Assembly: GCA_002315535.1 (NCBI GenBank)
Contig: DCHA01000029.1
Coordinates: forward strand, 1 to 64,000
Source of the DNA: Firmicutes bacterium UBA1764
Lineage (GTDB): Bacteria > Bacillota > Clostridia > Peptostreptococcales > Anaerovoracaceae
DNA length: 64,000 bases
Reading direction: 5' to 3'
The notes under the pieces were generated by a model, which searched no databases, was not told the DNA's origin, and saw nothing but the letters and a program-made list of their open reading frames with translations. A program made the position numbers and the translations under genes. Position 1 is the first letter of the stretch. Each line of letters starts with the position of its first letter. Of the stretch, positions 31,563 through 39,575 are shown in pieces.

Positions 31563-32348
31563 ATGAGCATAAGGATTTGTTCCCTTGCAAGCGGAAGCTC
31601 GGGGAACTGCTATATGGTTCGCACAGAAGACACAGTGCTTTTGGTCGATGCGGGCATCAGCGGCAAACAGATTCGTCTTCGCCTCGAAGATTTGGGCGTT
31701 GATATTGAGGATGTTGCCGGAGTACTGATTACCCACGAGCATTCGGACCATATCCAAGGCCTTTCGGCCTTAATAAAAGTTAACAGACGCATTTTCGGAA
31801 GCTGCGGAACGCTTTCCAATTGTAAAATCAGTTCAGAGGAATGCTTTAATTACATTACTCCGGGGGATAGCTTTACGATTGGGGATATTACGGTAAACAG
31901 CTTTAACACATCTCATGATGCGGCTGAGCCGACCGGGTACAGCTTTACATCCAATGGCAAATGCATCTCGATAGTAACGGACACAGGGATTGTAACTGAC
32001 GAGGTGAAAAAACATATGGCCTTGGCAGACATACTTGTTTTGGAATCAAACCACGATGAGAATGTATTAAAGATGGGGCCGTATCCATGGTTCTTAAAGC
32101 AGCGCATACTTGGAGATAAGGGGCATCTTTCAAATGAGTGTGCGGCAAATGCATTGTCAGAAATCATTCTTTCTGAGAACAGCGAAAGACAGCGTCTGGT
32201 GCTTCTCGCACATTTAAGCAAAGAGAACAATTTTCCTGAGATGGCTCGAGCAACAATGGAAAATATACTTTTGGAGCGAGGCTGCAAACCAAAGGCTTGC
32301 AGGATAATCGTTCTATCAAGAAATGAGGTATCGGAAATCTATGAATAA
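31563..32348 (+). CDS. walJ: WalJ (YycJ), metallo-beta-lactamase-fold hydrolase
   Basis: A 261-residue MBL-fold enzyme of the YycJ family, a nuclease-like protein associated with the Wal operon. It has the metal-binding motif THEHSDHIQGL (residues ~57-67), SLASGSSGNCYMV at the N-terminus, NTSHDAAEPTGY, and LESNHDENVL with GDKGHLSNE near the C-terminus. It overlaps the htrA start. Proposed roles include DNA repair or coupling of replication and wall metabolism; the substrate is not settled. Confidence 0.93.
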   Translation: MSIRICSLASGSSGNCYMVRTEDTVLLVDAGISGKQIRLRLEDLGVDIEDVAGVLITHEHSDHIQGLSALIKVNRRIFGSCGTLSNCKISSEECFNYITPGDSFTIGDITVNSFNTSHDAAEPTGYSFTSNGKCISIVTDTGIVTDEVKKHMALADILVLESNHDENVLKMGPYPWFLKQRILGDKGHLSNECAANALSEIILSENSERQRLVLLAHLSKENNFPEMARATMENILLERGCKPKACRIIVLSRNEVSEIYE

Positions 32349-33567
32349 GGGGAGTAAACAGGTATTATCAATAATCCTTGCGGCAGTAATTGCTCTTGGA
32401 TTCGGATTTGGCGGAGGACTTCTCGGCGCCAAATATTTATTGGCATCAGATGCGGCTCAGGGTGCAGCAGAGGATATTGCAAACAGCAATTCAGGCACAG
32501 CAAGCAGCACAGTAACAATCAGTTTGGACGGGGATATATCCCTTGCCGAAGCAATCGCAGATAAGGTTATGCCATCGGTTGTAGGTATATCAACCGTATC
32601 AACACAGACCTACTCAAGCGGCTTTGGTTCATTTGACTATTTCTTCGGTGGCGGCGGTGGCTATTCATATGACGCAACATCCGAGGGAACAGGCCTGATC
32701 GTAGATGAAGCAGGCTACATACTTACAAATTCTCATGTTGTAAATGACGGTGACACAAAGTCCATCATGGTTTCACTTTATGACGGAACAGACGTTGAAG
32801 GAACAGTTCTTTGGAACGACGCGACTCTGGACCTAGCAGTAATTAAGGTTGAAGCAAAAGGCCTTGTTGCAGCAGAGCTTGGCGACAGTGATACGGTCAG
32901 AATCGGTGCCTATGCGGCAGTTATTGGAAATCCATTAGGACTTCAGTTTGAAAGATCCATGTCCCAGGGCATCATCTCCGGATTGGACAGAACAATTCAA
33001 GTAAGCAGCGACGGAACCTCTACAAACGCAACAACAATGGAAGGTCTTATTCAGACAGACGCCACAATCAACAGCGGTAACAGCGGTGGACCTCTTCTGA
33101 ATGCAAAGGGCCAGGTTGTCGGAATCGCTTCTGCCAGAGCAAGCTCCGGCGAAAACATGGGATTTGCAATTCCAATCAATACCGCAAAGCCAATCGTAGA
33201 GCAGATTAAGGAAACCGGAAGCTTCAACAGAGCATACATTGGAATCTCCGGAGTTGGACTCGAGGAGCAAACTCAGTATACTTCTGAGCAGTGCGAAGAA
33301 TATTTCGGAACGAGCACAGGTATTTATATTACCAAGGTATTCAGCGGCGGCGGAGCAGACGGCGCAGGACTTAAGCAGAATGATATTATTCTGAAAGTCG
33401 ACGGAACTAATGTCACAACCATGAATAAGATAAATTCCCTACTTGTTAAGTACAAGGTCGGCGATCAGGTTGAGGTTGAGTACATGAGAGATAAAAAGAT
33501 TGAAACATGCACAGTAACCTTAAATGGTGCCATGCTTATGTCCGATCAGCAGATAAAAAATAATTAA
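32341..33567 (+). CDS. htrA: HtrA/DegP-like membrane-anchored serine protease
   Basis: Quality-control protease at the outer face of the membrane. I start it at 32341 (MNKGSKQVLSIIL), inside the walJ end; an upstream in-frame ATG at 32323 is less likely. A membrane anchor spans residues ~7-27. The trypsin-like domain has His132 in LTNSHVV, Asp164 in ATLDLAV and Ser248 in NSGNSGGPL. One PDZ domain follows (~300-400). Gly-rich GFGSFDYFFGGGGGYSYD forms a loop before the catalytic domain. It ends the wal operon, as htrC/yycK does in B. subtilis. Confidence 0.95.
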   Translation: MNKGSKQVLSIILAAVIALGFGFGGGLLGAKYLLASDAAQGAAEDIANSNSGTASSTVTISLDGDISLAEAIADKVMPSVVGISTVSTQTYSSGFGSFDYFFGGGGGYSYDATSEGTGLIVDEAGYILTNSHVVNDGDTKSIMVSLYDGTDVEGTVLWNDATLDLAVIKVEAKGLVAAELGDSDTVRIGAYAAVIGNPLGLQFERSMSQGIISGLDRTIQVSSDGTSTNATTMEGLIQTDATINSGNSGGPLLNAKGQVVGIASARASSGENMGFAIPINTAKPIVEQIKETGSFNRAYIGISGVGLEEQTQYTSEQCEEYFGTSTGIYITKVFSGGGADGAGLKQNDIILKVDGTNVTTMNKINSLLVKYKVGDQVEVEYMRDKKIETCTVTLNGAMLMSDQQIKNN

Positions 33568-33580
33568 ATAGTTAATTGTA

Positions 33581-33611
33581 AATCCGAAGCTTCGTGCTTC
33601 GGATTTTTTTT
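33581..33611 (+). terminator. Rho-independent terminator of the wal-htrA operon
   Basis: AATCCGAAGC-TTCGT-GCTTCGGATT, a perfect 10-bp stem, followed by eight T residues. Confidence 0.95.
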
Positions 33612-33626
33612 CATGCGGAGCCATTA

Positions 33627-33664
33627 TTGTGATAAAATATTTAGGCAAGCTATATACCTAAATA
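33627..33664 (+). promoter_or_regulatory. Promoter and dyad operator of the ArsR-type regulator gene
   Basis: -35 TTGTGA (33627-33632), an 18-bp spacer, and -10 TATATA (33651-33656). The -10 lies within an inverted repeat TATTTAGG (33638-33645) / CCTAAATA (33657-33664). The symmetry fits autoregulation by the dimeric ArsR-type protein encoded just downstream. Confidence 0.6.
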
Positions 33665-33681
33665 AGCGAAAGGCTGTAGGC

Positions 33682-33996
33682 ATGAGAATACGCAAGGAAA
33701 TAATGACAAATGACGATTACGCATTAATCGCACGCGCAAGTGACGCTCTGGCCCACCCTGCAAGAGTGGCTATTTTCAGATACATCTATAATAAGAATTT
33801 GAACAGAGAGACAGTTTGCAACAAGGACCTTGTTGAGGAATTTGATTATGCCCAGTCAACAATCAGCCAGCATATGAACAAGCTTACGCTCGGTGGTTTA
33901 ATCGAGGTGAAGCATGAGGGGACAAAGAACTTTTATTTCGTCAACCTCGGAATGCTGGGTAAGTATCTTAACTCCGTAAAAAAATTAAACATTTAA
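33682..33996 (+). CDS. ArsR-family transcriptional regulator
   Basis: A 104-residue winged-helix repressor. ASDALAHPARVAIFRYIY is the typical ArsR helix 1-2 region, and EEFDYAQSTISQHMNKLTLGGLIEVKHEGTKNFYFVN covers the recognition helix and wing. No metal-binding ELCVCDL cysteine motif is present, so the signal is probably not a heavy metal. The start at 33682 has aaagg 8 bp upstream; 33703 is an alternative. It sits before a racemase-like gene and metQNI and probably regulates them or itself. Confidence 0.88.
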   Translation: MRIRKEIMTNDDYALIARASDALAHPARVAIFRYIYNKNLNRETVCNKDLVEEFDYAQSTISQHMNKLTLGGLIEVKHEGTKNFYFVNLGMLGKYLNSVKKLNI

Positions 33997-34008
33997 TCGA
34001 GGATTAAA

Positions 34009-34668
34009 ATGAGAAATATTGCAGTCGTTGCAGGAACAAATGTCGACACTCAGATGGGGGTTGACTATATTAATGAAATGAGTGAGACAGACAGGCGTCT
34101 TTACAGGCCTTTTGCCTATCCTGCTTTTGATACCCCCATGCATTGTCATACATTTCAGATGCAGAGCAATGCAGGGAAATTGGATTATTTTGAAAAGCTT
34201 TTTAAGAATGCAATTAAAGAAAACAATGTAGAAGGGTTTTTCGTATATTGCAATTCGCTCAGTGCTGCAGTAGATTTCGAATACCTTGGAAAGAAGCTTG
34301 ATGTTAGGGTTGCAACACCTCTGATGGCATACAGAGAAATCGCACAAAAGACATCAAAGCTTGCGGTAATTGCGGCAAATAACCAGGCAACAGCGGGAAT
34401 TGAAGCAGCATTTACAGAAAAGAACCCCGAATGCTATGTTATGGGGCTGGGAATGCTTGAGCTTGTTGAGGCTGTCGAGGCAAAGATCAGCCCGGAGGAA
34501 ATTATTGAAAAATTCAATTTAGTCCAGCTTATAGACTTCTTTGAAAAGAACGGTGCAGAGGCCTTGGTTCTCGGATGCACACATTTCCCGTACTTCGAAG
34601 AGGAGCTTAAAAAGCGCTGTAAGCTCCCAATTATCAACCCTGCAGAAAAGATGTACTATATGTTATAA
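34009..34668 (+). CDS. Aspartate/glutamate/hydantoin racemase-family protein
   Basis: A 219-residue cofactor-independent racemase-like enzyme. Two catalytic cysteines are expected: Cys81 in FVYCNSLSAAV (usually CNTAS) and Cys190 in LGCTHFPYF (usually GCTHYP). The N-terminus IAVVAGTNVDTQMGVDYI differs from MurI, so glutamate racemase is not the first guess. It lies between an ArsR regulator and the methionine transporter. MetQNI systems also take up D-methionine, so an amino-acid racemase working on imported sulfur amino acids is possible but unproven. Confidence 0.75.
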   Translation: MRNIAVVAGTNVDTQMGVDYINEMSETDRRLYRPFAYPAFDTPMHCHTFQMQSNAGKLDYFEKLFKNAIKENNVEGFFVYCNSLSAAVDFEYLGKKLDVRVATPLMAYREIAQKTSKLAVIAANNQATAGIEAAFTEKNPECYVMGLGMLELVEAVEAKISPEEIIEKFNLVQLIDFFEKNGAEALVLGCTHFPYFEEELKKRCKLPIINPAEKMYYML

Positions 34669-34715
34669 GTGTTGACATCAACACTTCATTATGATAAAGT
34701 CTATACGATTATACT
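34667..34715 (+). promoter_or_regulatory. metQNI promoter region with a palindromic operator over the -35
   Basis: AAGTGTTGA-CA-TCAACACTT (34667-34686) is a 9-bp perfect dyad with a 2-bp centre, overlapping the racemase stop codon. It contains a consensus -35 TTGACA (34672-34677). TAAAGT at 34695-34700 gives a 17-bp spacing; TATACT at 34710-34715 is another possible -10. A regulator bound to the dyad would block RNA polymerase. The nearby ArsR protein is a candidate, although the dyad differs from the one in its own promoter. Confidence 0.55.
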
Positions 34716-34733
34716 TTAGAAAGGTAAGTAAAC

Positions 34734-34835
34734 ATGACTTTAAGAAATGCAAACAAATTCATGATGATGGATATGTGCATGGCTATGCCGATGCGCAATG
34801 TTTTGCGCGCTTCAAAAAGTCAGATACTTTCCTAA
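34734..34835 (+). CDS. Methionine-rich leader peptide of metQNI
   Basis: A 33-codon ORF with a good Shine-Dalgarno (AAAGG, 9-bp spacing). The peptide starts MTLRNANKF and continues MMMDMCMAMPMRN: 7 of the 11 residues from 10 to 20 are Met, with a Cys among them (8 Met in total). It then ends VLRASKSQILS. Consecutive codons for the amino acid transported by the following genes are the hallmark of ribosome-mediated attenuation leaders such as TrpL and HisL. The peptide is too short and biased to be a normal enzyme, and a perfect terminator follows 20 bp later. Confidence 0.8.
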   Translation: MTLRNANKFMMMDMCMAMPMRNVLRASKSQILS

Positions 34836-34890
34836 TCAATTATTAACCGCTTATTAACTCGGAAAGTTGTTTGACTTTCCGAGTTTTTCT
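34793..34890 (+). promoter_or_regulatory. Attenuator: pause hairpin, antiterminator and terminator of metQNI
   Basis: Four elements are visible. (a) GCGCAA-TGTT-TTGCGC (34793-34808), a hairpin right after the Met codons. (b) AAAGT (34816-34820) can pair with ACTTT (34826-34830). (c) ACTTTCC (34826-34832), which runs up to the leader stop codon, can pair instead with GGAAAGT (34861-34867). (d) AACTCGGAAAGT (34856-34867) pairs perfectly with ACTTTCCGAGTT (34874-34885) and is followed by a T-tract: the terminator. Elements c and d exclude each other. A ribosome at the leader stop would mask c and favour termination; stalling at Met codons would leave c free. The switching logic is inferred. Confidence 0.7.
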
Positions 34891-34892
34891 TT
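34856..34892 (+). terminator. Intrinsic terminator between the Met leader and metQ
   Basis: A perfect 12-bp stem, AACTCGGAAAGT / ACTTTCCGAGTT, with a 6-nt TGTTTG loop, followed by TTTTTCTTT. It lies 75 bp upstream of metQ, with no new promoter evident after it. Confidence 0.95.
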
Positions 34893-34967
34893 ATACCTAT
34901 CGGTATTTGGAATAATAACTTCGGCGGTCAGACATTTTCTAAAGAATCAAAAAAGGAGAAATAAAAA

Positions 34968-35768
34968 ATGAAAAAGTTTATCGCACTCGCACTTGCAGTA
35001 GTATTATTGTTCAGCTTCGCAGCATGCGGAGATAAGCAGACAGCTTCTGACACTCAGGTTATTACAATTGCCGCAAGTCCTACACCACACGCAGAAATTC
35101 TTAAGGTTGCCGCAGAAAATCTTCCTGAAGGTTTTGAACTCAAGATTCTTGAATATGATGATTACGTTCAGCCTAATATGGTAGTAGACAGCGGAGAAGT
35201 ATTCGCAAATTACTTCCAGCACGTTCCATACCTTGAAGACTTCAACAAGGAAAACGGAACAAAGGTAGTAAGCCTTTGCGGTGTTCACGTAGAACCAATG
35301 GCAATCTATCCGGGAAAGTGCACAGATCTTAAGGCTATTCCAGAAGGCGCACAGATTGCAGTTCCTAACGATACAACAAATGAAGCAAGAGCACTTCTTC
35401 TTCTCGAAGCAAACGGAATCATCAAGCTTGATCCAAATGCAGGCATCACAGCAACAAAGAACGATGTAACAGAAAATCCTTACAACGTAGAAATCGTTGA
35501 GGTTGAAGCAGCGCAGGTTCCTAACATTCGTCAGGACGTTGAGATTGCTGTAATCAATGCTAATTATGCTCTTAACGCAGGACTTAATCCGGTTAAGGAT
35601 TCTCTTGCAGTAGAAGGCAGCGCATCCGCATACGTTAACATTGTTTGCGTAAAGGAAGGAAACGAAAAGGATCCTAAGGCAGAAGCTCTTATCAAGGCTT
35701 GCACAAGTGATGCAGTTAAGAAATTCATCGAAGACACATACGACGGTTCTGTAGTTTGCGTATTCTAA
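34968..35768 (+). CDS. metQ: Methionine ABC transporter substrate-binding lipoprotein MetQ
   Basis: A 266-residue NlpA/MetQ-family lipoprotein that captures L- and D-methionine at the cell surface. The signal peptide ends in lipobox FSFAAC with Cys20 as the lipidated residue. Family segments are TIAASPTPHAEILK, YVQPNMVVDSGEVFANYFQHVPYLEDFN, AIPEGAQIAVPNDTTNEARALLLLE and VPNIRQDVEIAVINANYALNAGL. aaaaggag precedes the start. It is the first gene after the attenuator. Confidence 0.95.
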   Translation: MKKFIALALAVVLLFSFAACGDKQTASDTQVITIAASPTPHAEILKVAAENLPEGFELKILEYDDYVQPNMVVDSGEVFANYFQHVPYLEDFNKENGTKVVSLCGVHVEPMAIYPGKCTDLKAIPEGAQIAVPNDTTNEARALLLLEANGIIKLDPNAGITATKNDVTENPYNVEIVEVEAAQVPNIRQDVEIAVINANYALNAGLNPVKDSLAVEGSASAYVNIVCVKEGNEKDPKAEALIKACTSDAVKKFIEDTYDGSVVCVF

Positions 35769-35789
35769 TTAACAGTTAAGAATAATTCA

Positions 35790-36797
35790 ATGATTAAAAT
35801 CGAACACTTAAGTAAAAACTTCAAAGTCGGAAACATGGATATCGAGGCTCTGAATGATATCAACCTGGAAATAAACGATGGTGATATCTACGGCATTATA
35901 GGAATGTCCGGAGCCGGCAAGTCAACACTTGTCCGCTGTATCAACATGCTTGAAAGACCAACAGACGGAAGAATCGAGGTTAACGGCCTTGATATGGGAA
36001 ATCTCAGCGACAAGGAGCTTAGAGCCGCTCGCAGAGATATCACAATGATCTTCCAGGCTTTTAATTTGCTCAAGCAGAGAAATTGCCTAAAGAATGTATG
36101 CTTCCCTATGGAGCTTGATGGAGTTCCAAAGGCAGAAGCAGAAAAAAAGGCAAAGGAGCTTCTTGAAATAGTTGGACTCCCAGAAAAGGCAAAGTCCTAC
36201 CCCGCACAGCTTTCCGGTGGACAGCAGCAGAGAATTGCTATTGCAAGAGCTCTGGCAACAAATCCAAAAGTTCTGCTCTGCGACGAAGCAACATCTGCCC
36301 TTGACCCAAAGACCACACACCAGATACTCAAGCTTCTTAAGGAAATCAATCAGAAGATGGGTATTACAATCGTGATTATTACTCACCAGATGAGCGTTGT
36401 TCAGGAAGCGTGCAACAGGGTTGCAATTCTTGATGGGGGCAGGGTTGTTGAGGAAGGCAATGTCAGCGAGGTATTCTCAAATCCAAAGTCAGATGCCGCA
36501 AAGCGTCTCGTTATGCCGGATGGCGAAAGATACCAGAAATGGCTTGGCGCAAGCTCTGAAAGAAGACTTCGTGTTGTATTCCAAAACGTACAAAATATCG
36601 AAAAGCCTCTCGTTGCAAGTATGGCTGTTGAGGCCGGGGTTATTGCAACGGTTCTTTCCGCAGATATTCAAAAGCTTGTTGGCGACAAGGCAGGAACTAT
36701 GCTTCTTGGTGTAAGCGATGAGCAGTTTGACAGCGCAATGAAATACTTAAAGACATATGAAGGCATTACTGTAAAGGAGGTGGAGGACTTTGTATAG
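35790..36797 (+). CDS. metN: Methionine ABC transporter ATP-binding protein MetN
   Basis: A 335-residue ATPase. Walker A is GMSGAGKSTLVR, the signature LSGGQQQRIAIARAL, Walker B VLLCDEATSALDP and the H-loop ITHQ. Residues ~260-335 form the NIL domain that binds methionine and trans-inhibits the transporter (VFQNVQNIEKPLVASMAVEAGV and following). It overlaps the metI start by 8 bp. Confidence 0.96.
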   Translation: MIKIEHLSKNFKVGNMDIEALNDINLEINDGDIYGIIGMSGAGKSTLVRCINMLERPTDGRIEVNGLDMGNLSDKELRAARRDITMIFQAFNLLKQRNCLKNVCFPMELDGVPKAEAEKKAKELLEIVGLPEKAKSYPAQLSGGQQQRIAIARALATNPKVLLCDEATSALDPKTTHQILKLLKEINQKMGITIVIITHQMSVVQEACNRVAILDGGRVVEEGNVSEVFSNPKSDAAKRLVMPDGERYQKWLGASSERRLRVVFQNVQNIEKPLVASMAVEAGVIATVLSADIQKLVGDKAGTMLLGVSDEQFDSAMKYLKTYEGITVKEVEDFV

Positions 36798-37491
36798 CGG
36801 AATATTCAGCGCAGAAGCGCTTGCCGAAGCTCTGGAATGTATAAAGACAGAAATCCCCTTCGCAATTTGGGAAACCTTTTATGTAACGATTGCCGCAACC
36901 GCTCTTGCAATTATTATCGGACTTCCTCTCGGAGTTCTTTTGGTTGCCGGAGAAAAGAATGGCGTAGCACCGCTCCCATCTTGGGTTATGACGGTTCTGA
37001 ATGTAGTAATTAACCTGCTTAGATCTGTTCCGTTCCTGATTCTTATGATTATGGCATTGCCACTTTCAAGACTTGTTGTCGGAACAACAGTAGGTACAAA
37101 AGCAACGATAGTTCCTCTTGTAGTAGCGGCCTTCCCGTATATTGCAAGACTTGTCGAAAGCTCAATCAGAGAAATTGACCCAAACATTATTGAAGCTGCT
37201 CAGAGTATGGGCGCAACTCCATTTCAGATTATCGCAAAGGTAATGATTCCGGAGAGCGTTCCAAGTCTTATCAACAACGGGACAATAGCACTTACAACCA
37301 TTCTCGGTTACAACGCAATGGCCGGAATTCTTGGCGGTGGCGGACTCGGAAAGATTGCAATCAATTATGGTTATTATCGCTATCAATACACCACAATGTA
37401 TGTTGCAGTAATTTTAATCGTAATTATGGTTATTATTTTCCAAACTATAGGCACAAAGGCCACTATAAAATGCGATAAACGTTTAAAGTAG
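36790..37491 (+). CDS. metI: Methionine ABC transporter permease MetI
   Basis: A 233-residue permease with five membrane segments. The EAA loop reads ESSIREIDPNIIEAAQSMGATPFQI. It starts with TTG at 36790, chosen because a very strong AAAGGAGGTGG lies just upstream and the N-terminus MYSGIFSAEALAEAL then aligns. The TTG lies inside the last codons of metN. Confidence 0.94.
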   Translation: MYSGIFSAEALAEALECIKTEIPFAIWETFYVTIAATALAIIIGLPLGVLLVAGEKNGVAPLPSWVMTVLNVVINLLRSVPFLILMIMALPLSRLVVGTTVGTKATIVPLVVAAFPYIARLVESSIREIDPNIIEAAQSMGATPFQIIAKVMIPESVPSLINNGTIALTTILGYNAMAGILGGGGLGKIAINYGYYRYQYTTMYVAVILIVIMVIIFQTIGTKATIKCDKRLK

Positions 37492-37525
37492 CTACTATAT
37501 ATAGTATAATAAAGAAAAGATGCTA

Positions 37526-37551
37526 AAGAGCCCTATATATAGGGTTCTTTT
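37526..37551 (+). terminator. Terminator after metQNI
   Basis: AAGAGCCCTA-TAT-ATAGGGTTCTT (one G-T pair), followed by TTTTG. It overlaps the leader region of the gdpP promoter. Confidence 0.75.
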
Positions 37552-37552
37552 G

Positions 37553-37561
37553 TGTTATAAT
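37553..37561 (+). promoter_or_regulatory. Extended -10 promoter of gdpP-rplI-dnaB operon
   Basis: TGT-TATAAT (TATAAT at 37556-37561), an extended -10 directly after the metI terminator, 40 bp upstream of the gdpP ATG. No matching -35 is evident. Confidence 0.5.
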
Positions 37562-37601
37562 ATTCTGTCGGAAAACGCGGAAAAAATAACAAACGCATAT
37601 T

Positions 37602-39563
37602 ATGGAAAAGAAAGAAATCAGACAATTAATACAGCCCTATATTACCGTCGATACCATAGTAATGGTTTTGATGGCTGTTATTGTGCTGTTCTTAAATTTG
37701 TGGATTGGAATTGCTTTGCTTTTGGTTGTGGTTATGCTGTCAGTTTATCACGCAACAATTACAGCAGGAAAAGCAGTTAAGCAATTATCTGAAATGAGAT
37801 CCAGAACAATCGCAGAAAGCGAAGAGATTACCAGAAACTTCGTCGACAACAGTCCGGTGCTTATGTGCGTCAGTGATGAGGACGGAAATGTTCGTTGGGC
37901 AAGTGAAGGCTTCAGAGAAAAGATTTCCGACTCAGAAGAAATCGGAGAGTATATCCCAAAGGAAGAGCTGAAGAAATTATTTGATAACGAGAAATATGAA
38001 TACATAGCTAATATCGGAGATGCAAAGTATCGCGTGACCGCAAGTGCAAGAGACGAATCCGGACACAGCACAAGAATGCTTTACTTCGAAGACATTACTG
38101 CCTCCGAGATTGTAAGAAATCTTTTCAAGGATTCTCGTCCATGTCTTGCATATGTTCATATCGATAATTTCGAAGAGCTTTTGGCAAGCTGCCCTATTGA
38201 AAATCAGTCAAAGCTGATTGGTGATATTGAGCAAATATTAAAGGACTGGGCAGAAAGCCTTGAGGCAAGCTTTGCAAGAGTAAAAGCAAGTCAGTACTCA
38301 ATCATATTTGAAAACAAATATTTAGACGGACTGAAAGAGAATAAATTCGACGTCATGGAAAAGGTTCACAGCATTGAGACTGAGGCTGATTTCCCGACAA
38401 CGATTTCTATAGGAATTGGCGCAGGCGGCGCAAGCTTCGCTCAGCTTCAAGACTATGCAAATGATGCGATGGAGCTTGCATACGGAAGAGGCGGAGACCA
38501 GACCGTAATTATGAAGCCGGGTTCTGAGCTGGAATACTTCGGCGGCGCACTTTCCAATCTTGAACGAAGAAACAAGGGTAAGTCAAGAATCATAGCACAC
38601 GCTCTTACAAGATTGATAAATGAATCCGGCAAGGTTATGGTTATGGGCCATCAGCGCCCTGACATGGACTGCCTTGGCGGTGCAATAGGTATTGCGGCAT
38701 TTGCTCAGGCTCTTAAAAAGAAGGCTTATATCATTCTCAATAATCCGGGGGAGGCCGTTGACCTGCTTCACGCAGAGGCAGTAAAAACAGGCAGCTTCGA
38801 ATTCATCAATGATGAAATGGCAATGGTTCTTGCTGATGAAAACACTCTGCTTGTTGTTGTTGATACACACATTGGGCCGCAGACAGAATGTCCGGCACTT
38901 CTTGATAAGTGCAAGAGGCTTGTAGTGATAGACCATCACAGAAAGTCAGCTAATGCAATTGAAAATACATTGCTCACCTACATGGAGCCATTCGCAAGCT
39001 CTGCATCAGAGCAGGTCAGCGAGATACTTCAGTACGCAGGCGGAAATCTCGAATTCAGCAAATTCGAAATGGACGCGCTGCTTGCGGGAATTACTCTTGA
39101 TACCAAGAACTTTACTGTAAATACCGGAGCAAGAACCTTCGAGACAGCAAGCTGGCTCAGAAGAAATGGAGCAAGCAGCAAGAATGTTGCAGGCTTCTTC
39201 AAGATGAGACTGGACTTCTTCCAGAAGAAGGTAAACATGATAGCATCTGCGGAGGTACTCGGAAACGAAATCGCAGTAGCATATACAAAAGACACAGACC
39301 CTTCAATGCAGGTTCTCACAGGACAAACCGCAGACGAGCTTCTTGAGATGAGAGGAATCAATGCAGTCTTTGTTGCAGGATCGCTAAGTGACAAGGGTAC
39401 AACAGTTTCAGCGAGATCGAACGGACAGTTTAATGTTCAGGTTATCATGGAAAAGCTTGGCGGAGGCGGACATCTTAATTCTGCGGCGGCTCAGCTTACC
39501 GAAAGCCCTGAAGAGGCTATTCAAAAGATCGTTGAAATACTTAGAGAAGAAAAATTAATTTAG
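37602..39563 (+). CDS. gdpP: Cyclic-di-AMP phosphodiesterase GdpP (YybT)
   Basis: A membrane-bound enzyme that hydrolyses c-di-AMP to pApA, controlling wall and osmotic homeostasis. The 653-residue protein has two N-terminal membrane helices (~15-50), a PAS domain (~75-160), a degenerate GGDEF domain (~165-310), a DHH domain with GHQRPDMDCLGGAIG and VVIDHHRKS (~345-500), and DHHA1 ending in EKLGGGGHLNSAAAQL. Gene order gdpP-rplI-dnaB is conserved in Firmicutes. The Shine-Dalgarno is weak. Confidence 0.97.
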   Translation: MEKKEIRQLIQPYITVDTIVMVLMAVIVLFLNLWIGIALLLVVVMLSVYHATITAGKAVKQLSEMRSRTIAESEEITRNFVDNSPVLMCVSDEDGNVRWASEGFREKISDSEEIGEYIPKEELKKLFDNEKYEYIANIGDAKYRVTASARDESGHSTRMLYFEDITASEIVRNLFKDSRPCLAYVHIDNFEELLASCPIENQSKLIGDIEQILKDWAESLEASFARVKASQYSIIFENKYLDGLKENKFDVMEKVHSIETEADFPTTISIGIGAGGASFAQLQDYANDAMELAYGRGGDQTVIMKPGSELEYFGGALSNLERRNKGKSRIIAHALTRLINESGKVMVMGHQRPDMDCLGGAIGIAAFAQALKKKAYIILNNPGEAVDLLHAEAVKTGSFEFINDEMAMVLADENTLLVVVDTHIGPQTECPALLDKCKRLVVIDHHRKSANAIENTLLTYMEPFASSASEQVSEILQYAGGNLEFSKFEMDALLAGITLDTKNFTVNTGARTFETASWLRRNGASSKNVAGFFKMRLDFFQKKVNMIASAEVLGNEIAVAYTKDTDPSMQVLTGQTADELLEMRGINAVFVAGSLSDKGTTVSARSNGQFNVQVIMEKLGGGGHLNSAAAQLTESPEEAIQKIVEILREEKLI

Positions 39564-39575
39564 GGGGAAAAATAA

